This document shows, piece by piece, positions 16,198 through 25,404 of a stretch of DNA of 45,293 bases (position 1 is the first letter of the stretch; each line of letters starts with the position of its first letter). The position numbers were made by a program, and so were the translations under genes. The stretch is from Chryseobacterium sp. SSA4.19 (GTDB taxonomy: Bacteria > Bacteroidota > Bacteroidia > Flavobacteriales > Weeksellaceae), in assembly GCF_022601875.1 (NCBI RefSeq), contig NZ_JAKVIP010000029.1, positions 1-45,293 of the forward strand, written 5' to 3'. Under the pieces are notes generated by a model, which made no database searches, was not told where the DNA came from, and saw only the letters and a list, made by a program, of their open reading frames with translations.

Positions 16198-19100
16198 ATG
16201 AAACAAAAAATCTTAATTTTATTCCTAATAAGCTTTGTATCAACACTATGGGCTCAAAGAATCACCATTGAATGGGATGGATCTAAAATTCGAGACTACG
16301 GCGACACAAAATTGAATCTTCCCAATTTTAAAAATCAAGGATTTTCATTCAGCCAAAATAATATTTTTATAACAATCAAACAACAAATAGGAGAAAAGCA
16401 GGTAAAAGTTTCCAACCCTGTTTGGGAAAATATTTCTTCAAAGGATTTATTTGAAATAAGCAAAGATCTTCTTCCGGATTATGAAATTAAAGATGCGGTA
16501 TATTATTATCTTGAAGGAGAAAAATATGCAAGCATTAATGTTTCCTTATTTAAGAAAGTAAAGGGACAGATCCAGAGATTGTCTTCATTTGAAATTTCAG
16601 AAACCGCTTCAGCAAATAATACAGGAAATTCGTTAAAGGTCGGAACCACTACCAATCCCCTGTCTACCGGGAATTTCTACAAAATAAGAGTAGATAAATC
16701 CGGAATATTTAAAATTACCAGACAGTTTCTGCAGGATAACGGCATCAATCCTTCTTCAGTGAACCCTAAAAATTTCAGGATTTACGGAAACGGAGGAATC
16801 ATGCTTCCGGAATATAACCAGGATGTAAAATACAACGCACTTCAGGAAAATGCCATTCAGGTGGTGGGAGAAGACGACGGTGTATGGAACGACAATGACT
16901 ATGCGCTTTTCTATGCGCAGGGTCCGAACGGCTATAACCTTTATAATACTTCGAACGGAAACGGTTTTAAAAGGGTTGAGACAAGAACTGATAAAAGTGA
17001 GAATGTAAAAAATATTTATGAAGACTATTCTTATTATTATATCAATTTTGATAAAGGTCCGGGGAAAAGAGTTCAACCTGCAGATATAAACCTGCCATCT
17101 ACTCCACTGATCACAAGATATGATAATTACCAGGTGATTAACAATGACCAGAAAAATCTGATGAAGCTCGGAAGAACCTGGGTGGAAGATGCGCCTTTCA
17201 TTACAGATAAGACAGTTACCTTTACCACGGCTACGCCGATCCAGAGTGGTGATATTATTAAATACAAAGGCCAGGTGATCGCTTACAAATCCCAGAAGAA
17301 CACCATAACATTAAATTTCAATAATCAGAATTCTTCTTCACGGTATATTCCGGAGCCCGACCTGAGTTCAACATATGAATTCTATCCGGTCAATTATTTC
17401 GGCACAGTTACAGGAGTATCCGGAAACCAGCTTACTTTTAATCTTAAACCTGATATTACAGTAAACCCTAACGGAACATTTTATCCGGATTATTTTGAAG
17501 TACAGTATAAAGACAACCTGACTTTTAACGGGTCCCAAATGAATTTCAGGGATTTTTCATTAGTAAGCGGAAGCAATACCACATACGGTTTCAGCCTGTC
17601 TAATGCAGCATCTGCAGAACAGATCTGGGATGTTACGGATATTACCAATGCCAGCAGAAGAGTAAATAAAGCGGCAGGAAATACAACTTTTAATTTTGCC
17701 TATACAGCTTCCGACCAAAATTTCAATAATGAATTTGTAGCTTTCAGAGCAGATGCAGCTTTCAGTCCTCAGTTTTTAGGAAGAATTAACAATCAGAACC
17801 TTTCTGCATTACAGAATGTGGATTACCTTATCATTACGGTTCCTGAAATGATGGGACAGGCACAACGACTGGCCAGTTACCACCAGACAAAAAACAATTA
17901 TAATGTACAGATTGTAGATACGGATAAAATCTATAATGAATTCGGAAGCGGAAGCAAAGACCTTACAGCGATAAGGGATTTTGTCACAAAGCTGAATACG
18001 CCGCTGGGAACTCTGAAATACGTGTTTATTTTAGGAGATACTTCTTTTGATTTTAAAAACAGAATCTCCAATAATTCAAATGTAGTCACCAGCTACCAGA
18101 GTGAAAATTCTATGGATGTGGTGAGATCTTTTGTTACGGATGACTATATCGTAATGACAAAACCACAGACCAACCAATACATTGAATCTAATTTACCCGA
18201 TCTTCCCGTAGGAAGGCTTCCTGCAGCCAATGTAACGGAAGCATCCAATATGATTGATAAGACACTTGCATACTATAACAGTTTAGCGGGACAGTCTACC
18301 CCTTTCGGAGAATGGAAGATGAAACTGGATTTTGTAGTGGATGACGATAATGATACCGGGACACCATTCCATACGATCATGAACAATTCTCTGGTCAATG
18401 TATTTGAGCAAAATAATCAGAATCTGAAAGAATACAATGTAAGAAAACTTTACCTTGATGCCTTTCCGGCACAAAGTACCGCAGGAGGAAAGAGATATCC
18501 ACAGGTCAATCAGGCAATTTCCAATGATATTGGGAACAGCCTTTATTTATTTTACTTCGGACACGGAGGGATCAACGGATGGGCACAGGAAAGAGTTTTA
18601 ACATTATCTGAAGTTCAAAATGCCAATAACTTCACCAATGTATACAGCAGATTCCCGTTTGTATCGACCATTACCTGTGAATTTACCCTTTGGGACGAAC
18701 CGGGTACTTCTTCAGCAGGGGAACAGTTTATCAAGCTGAAACAGGGAGGCCCTGCAACCATGATTACTTCAAGCCGTGCCATTGATGTAGGTTACGGTAT
18801 TGATTTTACCAATACATATACCCAGAATATCTTTAAACTTACCAGTGATGATTTTGAAACCTTAGGATATGCTCACCTGAATGCAAAAAAACAAAGAGGG
18901 GCTTCCTCGGAACATTTAAAAGTAAACTTCCTGGGAGATCCTGCCATGAAGCTAAGCCGACCTAAACGATTACTGATAATCGATGGGATTGAAAGCCCCG
19001 TGCCGGGACTGATCAGAGGATTGGATTTCGTAAAGGTGAAAGGCCATATTAACAATCCGAACGGAACCGTTAACACCACCTTCAACGGGAGAGTTGTTAT

Positions 19101-20094
19101 TAATATTTTCGATAAAAGGTTTAATAAAAATACTTTGAATAATGACGGAGACCTGACTCCGGTTCTTCAATACACTGAAGAAGGAAGTGCCATTGTAAAG
19201 GCATCGGGAACTGCCGTAAATGGTGTATTTACTGTAGAATTCTATGTTCCTAAAGATATTAATTATGCGGTTGGAACAGGAAGGATTTTAGGATATGCGG
19301 ATAATAAAGCGACCGACGTATTTAATAATCAGGCCGTACAGGTAGGCGATATTAATCCTAACGGGATTAATGACAATGAGCCGCCGAAAGTAAAATTATA
19401 TATGAATAATACCAACTTTGCAGAAGGCGGTATTACGGATCAGAATCCGATGCTGCTGGCTTGTGTTACGGATGATACGGGAATTAATTCTACAGGATCA
19501 GGTATCGGTCATGATATCACAGTATATTTAGACGGACAGATTATCAACACTGTTGTCCTGAATGATTTTTATTCATCGGGTGAAGGAAACGGATGCCTGA
19601 GCCCGAGTCTGGCAGACTATCAGAAAGGGAATGTAACCTACCCTTTCAGGAATCTGGCAGTCGGTCAGCACCAGTTAACATTTAAAGTTTGGGATATAAA
19701 CAATAATTCCACGACTGCTACGTTAAACTTTGAAGTTAAGGATGAAGCCGATCAGCATCTGGTTATCAATAGACCCCTTAACTGGCCAAATCCTTTCACT
19801 AATAAAACATATGTTCAGTTTGAGCATAATTGTGATGATATTCTTGATGTGAATGTTCAGATTTATACGCTAACAGGAAAACTGGTAAGAACTTTATCTC
19901 AGCCGGTAGTTGCAGAACCGTTCCTACAGGGCTTCAGAACGCCACGCCAGGCTATAGAATGGGACGGAAGAGATGATTTTGGGTCTACTGTTGCAAAAGG
20001 TACGTATATTTTTAAGATATTTGCAAAAAGTCAGAATCAAGAAAAATGCAAAGGAAGCGCTACAGCTGTAGAAAAAATGGTACTTTTGAAATAA
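16198..20094 (+). CDS. porU: Type IX secretion system sortase PorU
   Basis: A 1298-residue C25 (gingipain-like) cysteine peptidase that removes the C-terminal signal of type IX cargo at the cell surface and joins the cargo to anionic LPS. A signal peptide ends in TLWAQ. The first ~550 residues hold the long N-terminal region, from about 555 the peptidase domain begins (DYLIITVPEMMGQAQRLASY). The catalytic dyad is visible as His789 in FGHGGINGW and Cys827 in STITCEFTLWDEP. The last ~100 residues form a type A sorting-signal-like domain (NWPNPFTNKTYVQFEHNCDD to EKMVLLK), retained in PorU to bind PorV. It is followed after 60 bp by porV. Confidence 0.95.
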   Translation: MKQKILILFLISFVSTLWAQRITIEWDGSKIRDYGDTKLNLPNFKNQGFSFSQNNIFITIKQQIGEKQVKVSNPVWENISSKDLFEISKDLLPDYEIKDAVYYYLEGEKYASINVSLFKKVKGQIQRLSSFEISETASANNTGNSLKVGTTTNPLSTGNFYKIRVDKSGIFKITRQFLQDNGINPSSVNPKNFRIYGNGGIMLPEYNQDVKYNALQENAIQVVGEDDGVWNDNDYALFYAQGPNGYNLYNTSNGNGFKRVETRTDKSENVKNIYEDYSYYYINFDKGPGKRVQPADINLPSTPLITRYDNYQVINNDQKNLMKLGRTWVEDAPFITDKTVTFTTATPIQSGDIIKYKGQVIAYKSQKNTITLNFNNQNSSSRYIPEPDLSSTYEFYPVNYFGTVTGVSGNQLTFNLKPDITVNPNGTFYPDYFEVQYKDNLTFNGSQMNFRDFSLVSGSNTTYGFSLSNAASAEQIWDVTDITNASRRVNKAAGNTTFNFAYTASDQNFNNEFVAFRADAAFSPQFLGRINNQNLSALQNVDYLIITVPEMMGQAQRLASYHQTKNNYNVQIVDTDKIYNEFGSGSKDLTAIRDFVTKLNTPLGTLKYVFILGDTSFDFKNRISNNSNVVTSYQSENSMDVVRSFVTDDYIVMTKPQTNQYIESNLPDLPVGRLPAANVTEASNMIDKTLAYYNSLAGQSTPFGEWKMKLDFVVDDDNDTGTPFHTIMNNSLVNVFEQNNQNLKEYNVRKLYLDAFPAQSTAGGKRYPQVNQAISNDIGNSLYLFYFGHGGINGWAQERVLTLSEVQNANNFTNVYSRFPFVSTITCEFTLWDEPGTSSAGEQFIKLKQGGPATMITSSRAIDVGYGIDFTNTYTQNIFKLTSDDFETLGYAHLNAKKQRGASSEHLKVNFLGDPAMKLSRPKRLLIIDGIESPVPGLIRGLDFVKVKGHINNPNGTVNTTFNGRVVINIFDKRFNKNTLNNDGDLTPVLQYTEEGSAIVKASGTAVNGVFTVEFYVPKDINYAVGTGRILGYADNKATDVFNNQAVQVGDINPNGINDNEPPKVKLYMNNTNFAEGGITDQNPMLLACVTDDTGINSTGSGIGHDITVYLDGQIINTVVLNDFYSSGEGNGCLSPSLADYQKGNVTYPFRNLAVGQHQLTFKVWDINNNSTTATLNFEVKDEADQHLVINRPLNWPNPFTNKTYVQFEHNCDDILDVNVQIYTLTGKLVRTLSQPVVAEPFLQGFRTPRQAIEWDGRDDFGSTVAKGTYIFKIFAKSQNQEKCKGSATAVEKMVLLK

Positions 20095-20154
20095 TTTTAA
20101 AACAATAACAATAATAATATCAACAAAAAACTGATAATATATAAAAGACAACAT

Positions 20155-21318
20155 ATGAATTTAACTACTAAACTGCTTTTAGGGATTGGGTTAGGTGCTG
20201 GTTTTTTAGGCTATTCTCAAGATTTAGGCCTTGTGAGACCGGTATTGACCGGAGCCCCTTTCTTAAGAATCGCACCGGATGCCAGAGCCGGAGGTATGGG
20301 TGACCAGGGTGTCGTTACCTCTCCTGATGCTTTTTCACAATTCTGGAATGCTGCGAAATATCCTTTTAGCAGAACAAGTTCTTCCGTGGGGTTAAACTAC
20401 ACTCCATACATGGGAAAACTTACCAATGATGTATTTTTACTATATGGAGCGTTCCATAAATTTTTAGGGCAGGAAGAAAGATCCACCATCTCTGCGAGTA
20501 TCTATTACTTCAATATGGGTGAAGTGGACTTAACTCAGTTAGTAGGAAATGAAGTAGCTTCCATGGGTACTTCAAAGCCAAATGAATTCTCCATTGACGT
20601 TGCTTATGGTCTTAAGCTTTCAGATTCTTATTCCATGGCGGTTACCGGTAGATTTATCCGTTCGGATTTAGCCGGCGGGTTCAATACAGATACTACATTA
20701 AAGCCCGCCAATTCTTTCGCAGTAGATGTTTCAGGATATTACACATCTCCTAAATTTTCCAGCTTCGGAAATATGGACGGTAAACTGAATGCCGGTTTCG
20801 CTATTCAAAACCTTGGTCCTAAACTGGACTATACCGGAAATGAAGAATCAAGATCCTATCTTCCAACGATGGCAAGATTAGGGGTTGGATATGATATGTA
20901 TCTTGATGATATGAACAAAGTAGGTTTAAGTGTTGAAGGTTCTAAAATTTTGGTTCCAGGATCTGAATTTATAGGAAATGATCCTAATACAAGACAACCT
21001 ATGTATGCAATACCTAATGTGGGTCCTATCGCAGGAATAGGAAAATCATTCAAGAATCCGAATTCCATTATGTACAGCGGTGCTCTTGAATATTCTTATG
21101 ACAATGCATTTGCAGTAAGAGGAGGTTATTTCCATGAAAGTGAAGAGCAGGGCGCAAGACAGTTTGCAACGGCTGGTATCGGATTGAAATACCGTTCATT
21201 CGGACTTGACATTTCTTATCTGATCAATATGTCTAAAATCAATACGGCTTTGGATAACACCTTACGTTTCGGTCTTACATGGAACATCGGTGATGAAACC
21301 TCTAACGTAGATTATTAA
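20155..21318 (+). CDS. porV: Type IX secretion outer-membrane shuttle protein PorV (LptO)
   Basis: A 387-residue FadL-type 14-strand barrel that takes cargo from the Sov translocon and holds it for PorU. It has a signal peptide (to about GYSQ), then the hallmark start of the family, LRPVLTGAPFLRIAPDARAGG-like (here VRPVLTGAPFLRIAPDARAG), MGDQGVVTSPDAFSQFWNAAKY. Strands run to the C-terminal RFGLTWNIGDE. Located 60 bp after porU with no promoter box in between, so probably cotranscribed, and followed by a terminator. Confidence 0.95.
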   Translation: MNLTTKLLLGIGLGAGFLGYSQDLGLVRPVLTGAPFLRIAPDARAGGMGDQGVVTSPDAFSQFWNAAKYPFSRTSSSVGLNYTPYMGKLTNDVFLLYGAFHKFLGQEERSTISASIYYFNMGEVDLTQLVGNEVASMGTSKPNEFSIDVAYGLKLSDSYSMAVTGRFIRSDLAGGFNTDTTLKPANSFAVDVSGYYTSPKFSSFGNMDGKLNAGFAIQNLGPKLDYTGNEESRSYLPTMARLGVGYDMYLDDMNKVGLSVEGSKILVPGSEFIGNDPNTRQPMYAIPNVGPIAGIGKSFKNPNSIMYSGALEYSYDNAFAVRGGYFHESEEQGARQFATAGIGLKYRSFGLDISYLINMSKINTALDNTLRFGLTWNIGDETSNVDY

Positions 21319-21375
21319 AACTATTGTGAGCACCAGCTTGCAATAAAAAATTATAAGGTAAATTATATTACCGTT

Positions 21376-21409
21376 AAAAAGTCTCATTTTTATGGGACTT
21401 TTTATTTTT
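21376..21409 (+). terminator. Terminator after porV
   Basis: AAAAAGTCTCAT (21376-21387) pairs with ATGGGACTTTTT (21392-21403) with one T-G wobble and a 4-nt loop, followed by ATTTTTG. Confidence 0.85.
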
Positions 21410-21422
21410 GTAACTTACATCC

Positions 21423-21494
21423 TAGCCCCGATAGTAATGGAAATCCTTTTGTTTGCAAAACAAAAGATTGTAATGGATAGCGGGAAACAGCTTC
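21423..21494 (+). repeat. Dispersed intergenic repeat, copy 1
   Basis: Outer arms TAGCCCCGATAG and GGATAGCGGGAAACAGCTTC surround an inner hairpin CTTTTGTTT-gca-AAACAAAAG (21446-21466). The arms match the inverted element at 27670-27754 with a different core. It lies just after the porV terminator, in noncoding DNA. Confidence 0.65.
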
Positions 21495-21585
21495 ATAAAA
21501 TCAACGTCTATGACTATCATTTTTACCATATAATATATTCATAAATTATTTAAAAATAGATACGGCATTTTCATTTATCAATAAT

Positions 21586-21593
21586 TATTTTTG
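21586..21593 (+). promoter_or_regulatory. -7 box of the FUSC gene, 4 nt from the ATG
   Basis: TATTTTTG followed by TACA and ATG: the third case in the window with exactly 4 nt between the box and the start codon. No TTTG at -33. Confidence 0.5.
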
Positions 21594-21597
21594 TACA

Positions 21598-23880
21598 ATG
21601 AACTATTCTGCAGAGCTTAAAAAATTCGTGACCAGCCAGTATGTATATTCTGCCATCAGGATTACGCTGGCCACCGTTCTGCCATGTCTTGTTCTCGCCC
21701 ATTTCGGCATTCTTAAAGAATATTTTCTTTTCCCCCTCGGTACCAGCTTCGTGGCGCTGACCGACCAACCGGGCCCTTTCATCAGGAGAAGAAATGCCCT
21801 GACTTTTGCCATTATCTGCTTTGTCTTTGTTGCGACGATTGCCAGCCTGGTGATGCACCTGAAAATACTTGTCTTTGCTGAAATCATCGTCTTCGGGATG
21901 TTTTTTTCTTTGATAGGAGTGTACGGACAGAGGCTGGCGGCTGTAGGCTCACTGTCTCTGGTGGTTATGGCGATCTTTATTGACGGACACCTTACAGGAG
22001 CCGATATCTTCAAAAGCCTTCTGATTTTTGCTTCCGGCTGCATCTGGTTTCTGCTGATCTTTTTAATTGTCACAACCATTCAGCCTTATAAGCTGGCCAG
22101 CCAGATGATCGGTGAAAATTATCTTCAGCTGGCAGAATTTTTAAAAATAAAAGCCAATCATTACCAGAAAAACCCTGATTTTGATAAACTGACCACACAG
22201 GTTATTGCCAAGCAGATCGAAATAAAAAACCTTCAGGAAGAAACCCGGGAAACTGTATTTAAAACCCGGACGATCGTTAATGAATCAACCACGACCAGCC
22301 GATTACTGATGCTGATGTTTCTGAATTCACTGGATCTTCATGAGAAGCTGATGACCTCGGAAAGTGATTATCAGAAATTACAGCAAAGCTTCGGAGATAC
22401 CATGATCCTGGTAACGGTTCATGACTACCTGAATCTGCTGGCTGAAGAAATCACCAACATCGGTATTTCTCTTCAGATAGGAACAAGAGCAAAGCCGCTT
22501 TTTGATCTCGAAAATGAACTGGGAAATCTCAACCGACATTATTTCGATCTCAGAAACAAGCATATTTCTCCTGATACCTTAGAGGACTTTATGGTTCTTC
22601 GACAGATCCTGATGCGCATCAATGAAATCACTAAAGAAATCAATGAAATTTACAAGGTCTTCTCACAAAATATAAAGTTGGCAAAAAGCCTTTCTACAGG
22701 ACTGGATCTGAAGAAATTCATGCCGAATGAAGAAAAGCTGAATTTCGGAGTTTTGAGAAATAACATTTCTTTTTCCTCCTCTCATTTCCGGCATGCTTTA
22801 CGGATTACCATTGCACTGCTTATCGGGTATACGTTTTCCTTATTCCAGCTTTTGGGTATTGGGCATACCTATTGGATTTTAATTACCATTGTTGCCATTT
22901 TAAAGCCCGCCTACTCCATTACTAAGAAAAGGAACCTGCTGAGGCTGTACGGAACCATTGCCGGAGCGGTGATTGCCTATGGAATTTTACATTATATCCA
23001 TGTCAATGAAGCCTTGTTCACCATTCTCCTGTTAAGCATGATTATGTGTTTCAGCTTTCTGAAAGGAAAATATTTCTGGGCCGTCCTCTTTATGACCATT
23101 TATGTATTCCTGAGCTTTAATTTCCTGAGCCCCGGAAAAGTAAATATCATCTTCAGGGACAGAATTGTCGATACGGCCATAGCTGCCGTGCTCACATCAG
23201 TAGTAGCTTATATCGTACTTCCGGTCTGGGAGCACACCCAGAATCTGGACCTGATGAAAAAATCTGCGGAATCGAACTTAATATATTTTCAAAGCGTGAT
23301 TTCCAAATTTCTGGAGGAACATTTCGACCTTGAGGAATATAAGGTGAAGCGGAAAAATGCCATTATATCATTAGCCAATCTTTCGGATAATTTTCAGAGA
23401 ATGATTTCCGAACCTAAAAACCAGCAGAAAAAACTGGAAGTGGTACACCAGTTTGTGGCTACTTCCCACCTGATGACAGCCTATACTGCTTCTCTTTCCC
23501 AATATGTGAAAGATGATGAAAAATATCCTGAAATTGATGCCGAAGGCTGGAGCCGGAAAATTGAGGCAGAAATGCAGAAGGTTGTCAATCTTCTGAACGG
23601 TGATAAAATTACGGAAACATTAAATATGGAAAGCCGTATCGAGCCGGAAGATTCTTCTCTTGATGATCTTATTTTAAAAAGAAAGACAGAGCTGATCGAA
23701 AATGAAGGCTATGATGTAAGAGATCCTGATAAAATTTCACACGTTACCGAACTTAAAAATATCCATGACGTGCTGGAACTGATTTATGATGTGGCCAAAG
23801 AGCAGAGAAAAGTAATCGAAAAATACAAAAGCGAATCAAAGAGCCAGGAAATCATGGAACCTACTCCTCAACAATCGTAA
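21598..23880 (+). CDS. FUSC-family inner-membrane protein (YccS/YhfK-like)
   Basis: A 760-residue protein of the fusaric-acid-resistance/aromatic-acid exporter superfamily. Two similar halves are visible: a first cluster of hydrophobic helices (about residues 18-160, from AIRITLATVLPCLVLAHFGI to LLIFLIVTTIQPY), a cytoplasmic coiled region (about 165-385), a second cluster (about 395-505, starting ALRITIALLIGYTFSLFQLL and including the FUSC-like HTYWILITIVAILKPAYS) and a long charged C-terminal tail. The transported compound is unknown. Its last 20 bp overlap the 3' end of the phosphopantetheinyl transferase gene on the other strand. The ATG at 21598 sits only 4 nt after a TAnnTTTG box. Confidence 0.85.
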   Translation: MNYSAELKKFVTSQYVYSAIRITLATVLPCLVLAHFGILKEYFLFPLGTSFVALTDQPGPFIRRRNALTFAIICFVFVATIASLVMHLKILVFAEIIVFGMFFSLIGVYGQRLAAVGSLSLVVMAIFIDGHLTGADIFKSLLIFASGCIWFLLIFLIVTTIQPYKLASQMIGENYLQLAEFLKIKANHYQKNPDFDKLTTQVIAKQIEIKNLQEETRETVFKTRTIVNESTTTSRLLMLMFLNSLDLHEKLMTSESDYQKLQQSFGDTMILVTVHDYLNLLAEEITNIGISLQIGTRAKPLFDLENELGNLNRHYFDLRNKHISPDTLEDFMVLRQILMRINEITKEINEIYKVFSQNIKLAKSLSTGLDLKKFMPNEEKLNFGVLRNNISFSSSHFRHALRITIALLIGYTFSLFQLLGIGHTYWILITIVAILKPAYSITKKRNLLRLYGTIAGAVIAYGILHYIHVNEALFTILLLSMIMCFSFLKGKYFWAVLFMTIYVFLSFNFLSPGKVNIIFRDRIVDTAIAAVLTSVVAYIVLPVWEHTQNLDLMKKSAESNLIYFQSVISKFLEEHFDLEEYKVKRKNAIISLANLSDNFQRMISEPKNQQKKLEVVHQFVATSHLMTAYTASLSQYVKDDEKYPEIDAEGWSRKIEAEMQKVVNLLNGDKITETLNMESRIEPEDSSLDDLILKRKTELIENEGYDVRDPDKISHVTELKNIHDVLELIYDVAKEQRKVIEKYKSESKSQEIMEPTPQQS

Positions 23881-24475
23881 AACAGAAATCATCGAAAAAC
23901 TCCACTCTTGCTTTAAATTCATCAGAAATATGATCATCATGGACTCTGCATTTGATATGATGCAGATGTTTAAGTTCAAAAGGCTTTACCTCGTAATGCT
24001 TTTTAAGAGACCAGTGCTTGGAATGGTGAATTTTATACATACTTTCCTTTACGCTCCAGATAATTGTATAGAATGTCACTTCATTATCAAAGGGGATAAA
24101 ACCTCTTTCGTTCTCATAGGTGAATTTGTCGATTACCCTTAAGATTTTAGGACTGAACTTTTCAAGATCGATCCCTATCTTATTTTTAGAAACGGCTATG
24201 GCAGCAAAAGGAAAAGAATGGGTTATGGAAATTTCCGCATCTCTGGGCGAAAGAAAGGGTTCCCGTTCTTTATATAAAATTTTTGCATGAGGCTTCAGTC
24301 CTTTCAGAAGTTTGCGCACCATCAATACTTCCAGCAGCTTTTTCGGATGATAGTCTTTTACCTTTTCGGCATTCTCGGGCTCTAAAAGCTGGTGAATATC
24401 CAGATCTTCCGTTTCATCATATTTCCATATGAGAATTGTGGCATTGTCATCCGAAAAGTCTCTGTACAGTGGCAT
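23861..24475 (-). CDS. 4'-phosphopantetheinyl transferase, Sfp type
   Basis: A 204-residue enzyme that transfers phosphopantetheine from CoA to a serine of an acyl or peptidyl carrier protein. The two family motifs are present: IGIDLEKFSP (Mg-binding Asp/Glu) and WSVKESMYK. An ITHS motif (SITHSFPFAAIAVS) and the basic stretch RREPFLS-like KEREPFLSPRD precede them. The size and motif order suit the Sfp/EntD group rather than the ~120-residue AcpS, so it may activate carrier proteins of secondary metabolism such as aryl-polyene/flexirubin pigments; no such cluster is in the window. Tail-to-tail overlap of 20 bp with the FUSC gene. Confidence 0.88.
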   Translation of the reverse strand: MPLYRDFSDDNATILIWKYDETEDLDIHQLLEPENAEKVKDYHPKKLLEVLMVRKLLKGLKPHAKILYKEREPFLSPRDAEISITHSFPFAAIAVSKNKIGIDLEKFSPKILRVIDKFTYENERGFIPFDNEVTFYTIIWSVKESMYKIHHSKHWSLKKHYEVKPFELKHLHHIKCRVHDDHISDEFKARVEFFDDFCFTIVEE

Positions 24476-24710
24476 TGATTAATTTATTGGATAAAATTAG
24501 TGAAAAAAAATTGGCTGAAAGCTGAAAGTGTGAAGATACGTATGTGGTCGTTTATTTTTATTCTCTTACTTAAAAACTTCATTAATGTATATAAAATTAT
24601 GGAAATTATTGTAAATAAAAATTCACTTAAATGCCACGGATCTAAGTGAATTATGATATAACATAAATAATTGAACGATGTCAGATTTTTATTATTGCTT
24701 TACTCAAAAA

Positions 24711-25235
24711 TTATTTCGCTTGGTGATTCTGGTCATTTCTATGCTCAAGAACCTCTAAGTCTTCATTCACAAAATAAGCACTTCCGAAACCATTTACATA
24801 AGAACCTTTCATGGGATTCAGACCGATCAGAATAAAATCTTTCATTTCTGCGATCACCTCTATGACTTTGCCATGGGCTTGTTTTAACAAAGGAATTACG
24901 TGATTCCAGATTTCGGAATCTCTTTCTATCTGTGATGCTGAAGCTTCAAAAGTTAATCTTTCACGTGCGTAAATCTGCTTTGTGGCAGATTCATCTTCGA
25001 TAAGCATTACGGACGTTTTTCTTCCGTCAGCCAGATTCCGTGTATGTTTTGCCATAAAGGAAACCAGAATATAGAAGGTCTTGTCGATATATACAAATGG
25101 CGCATAGCTGGAATTTGGAGTCTCTTCAGCATCCAGGGTTGCCAGAATTATACTTTTGCTTCTTTCGATCAGTTCGTTTATTTTCGGGGTCAATGGTTTT
25201 GCAGCTTTTTTAGCTTCTTCTGTCCTATGATTCAT
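24711..25235 (-). CDS. hugZ: HugZ/HutZ-type heme-utilisation protein (split-barrel flavin-binding fold)
   Basis: A 174-residue protein of the pyridoxamine-5'-phosphate-oxidase-like split-barrel superfamily, close to HutZ and HugZ, which bind heme and help release its iron. Family stretches are SKSIILATLDAEETPNSSYA, FMAKHTRNLADGRKTSVMLI, ARERLTFEASASQIERDSE and GSYVNGFGSAYFV. These correspond closely to HutZ from the N-terminal helix to the C-terminal tail, and the final His residues (LEHRNDQNH) suit the distal heme-ligand region. It is isolated, with 235 bp to the phosphopantetheinyl transferase and divergent to ahcY; no heme receptor gene is nearby. Iron regulation is plausible but I could not find a convincing operator. 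Confidence 0.85.
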   Translation of the reverse strand: MNHRTEEAKKAAKPLTPKINELIERSKSIILATLDAEETPNSSYAPFVYIDKTFYILVSFMAKHTRNLADGRKTSVMLIEDESATKQIYARERLTFEASASQIERDSEIWNHVIPLLKQAHGKVIEVIAEMKDFILIGLNPMKGSYVNGFGSAYFVNEDLEVLEHRNDQNHQAK

Positions 25236-25356
25236 AATAGATTTATTTTTCCCGTTAAAAATAATCTATTTAGAATAAATAAAAATAATTTTATTTTATG
25301 TAAAATATCATTAATCCGATATGGCTTAACTGTTTTTATATCTTAATTATTAATTG

Positions 25357-25364
25357 TAATTTTG
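25357..25364 (+). promoter_or_regulatory. -7 box of ahcY
   Basis: TAATTTTG, ending 40 nt before the ATG at 25405, in the divergent space with the hugZ-type gene. No clear -33. Confidence 0.45.
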
Positions 25365-25404
25365 CATTCTTACTATCATTGAATTTAAACCTATTCATTT
25401 ACAT

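Noticed and set aside
25262..25295. Iron-regulator (Fur/DtxR-like) box upstream of the hugZ-type gene
   Set aside because: Only a TTTAGAAT half-site is visible in very A/T-rich DNA, with no good second half.
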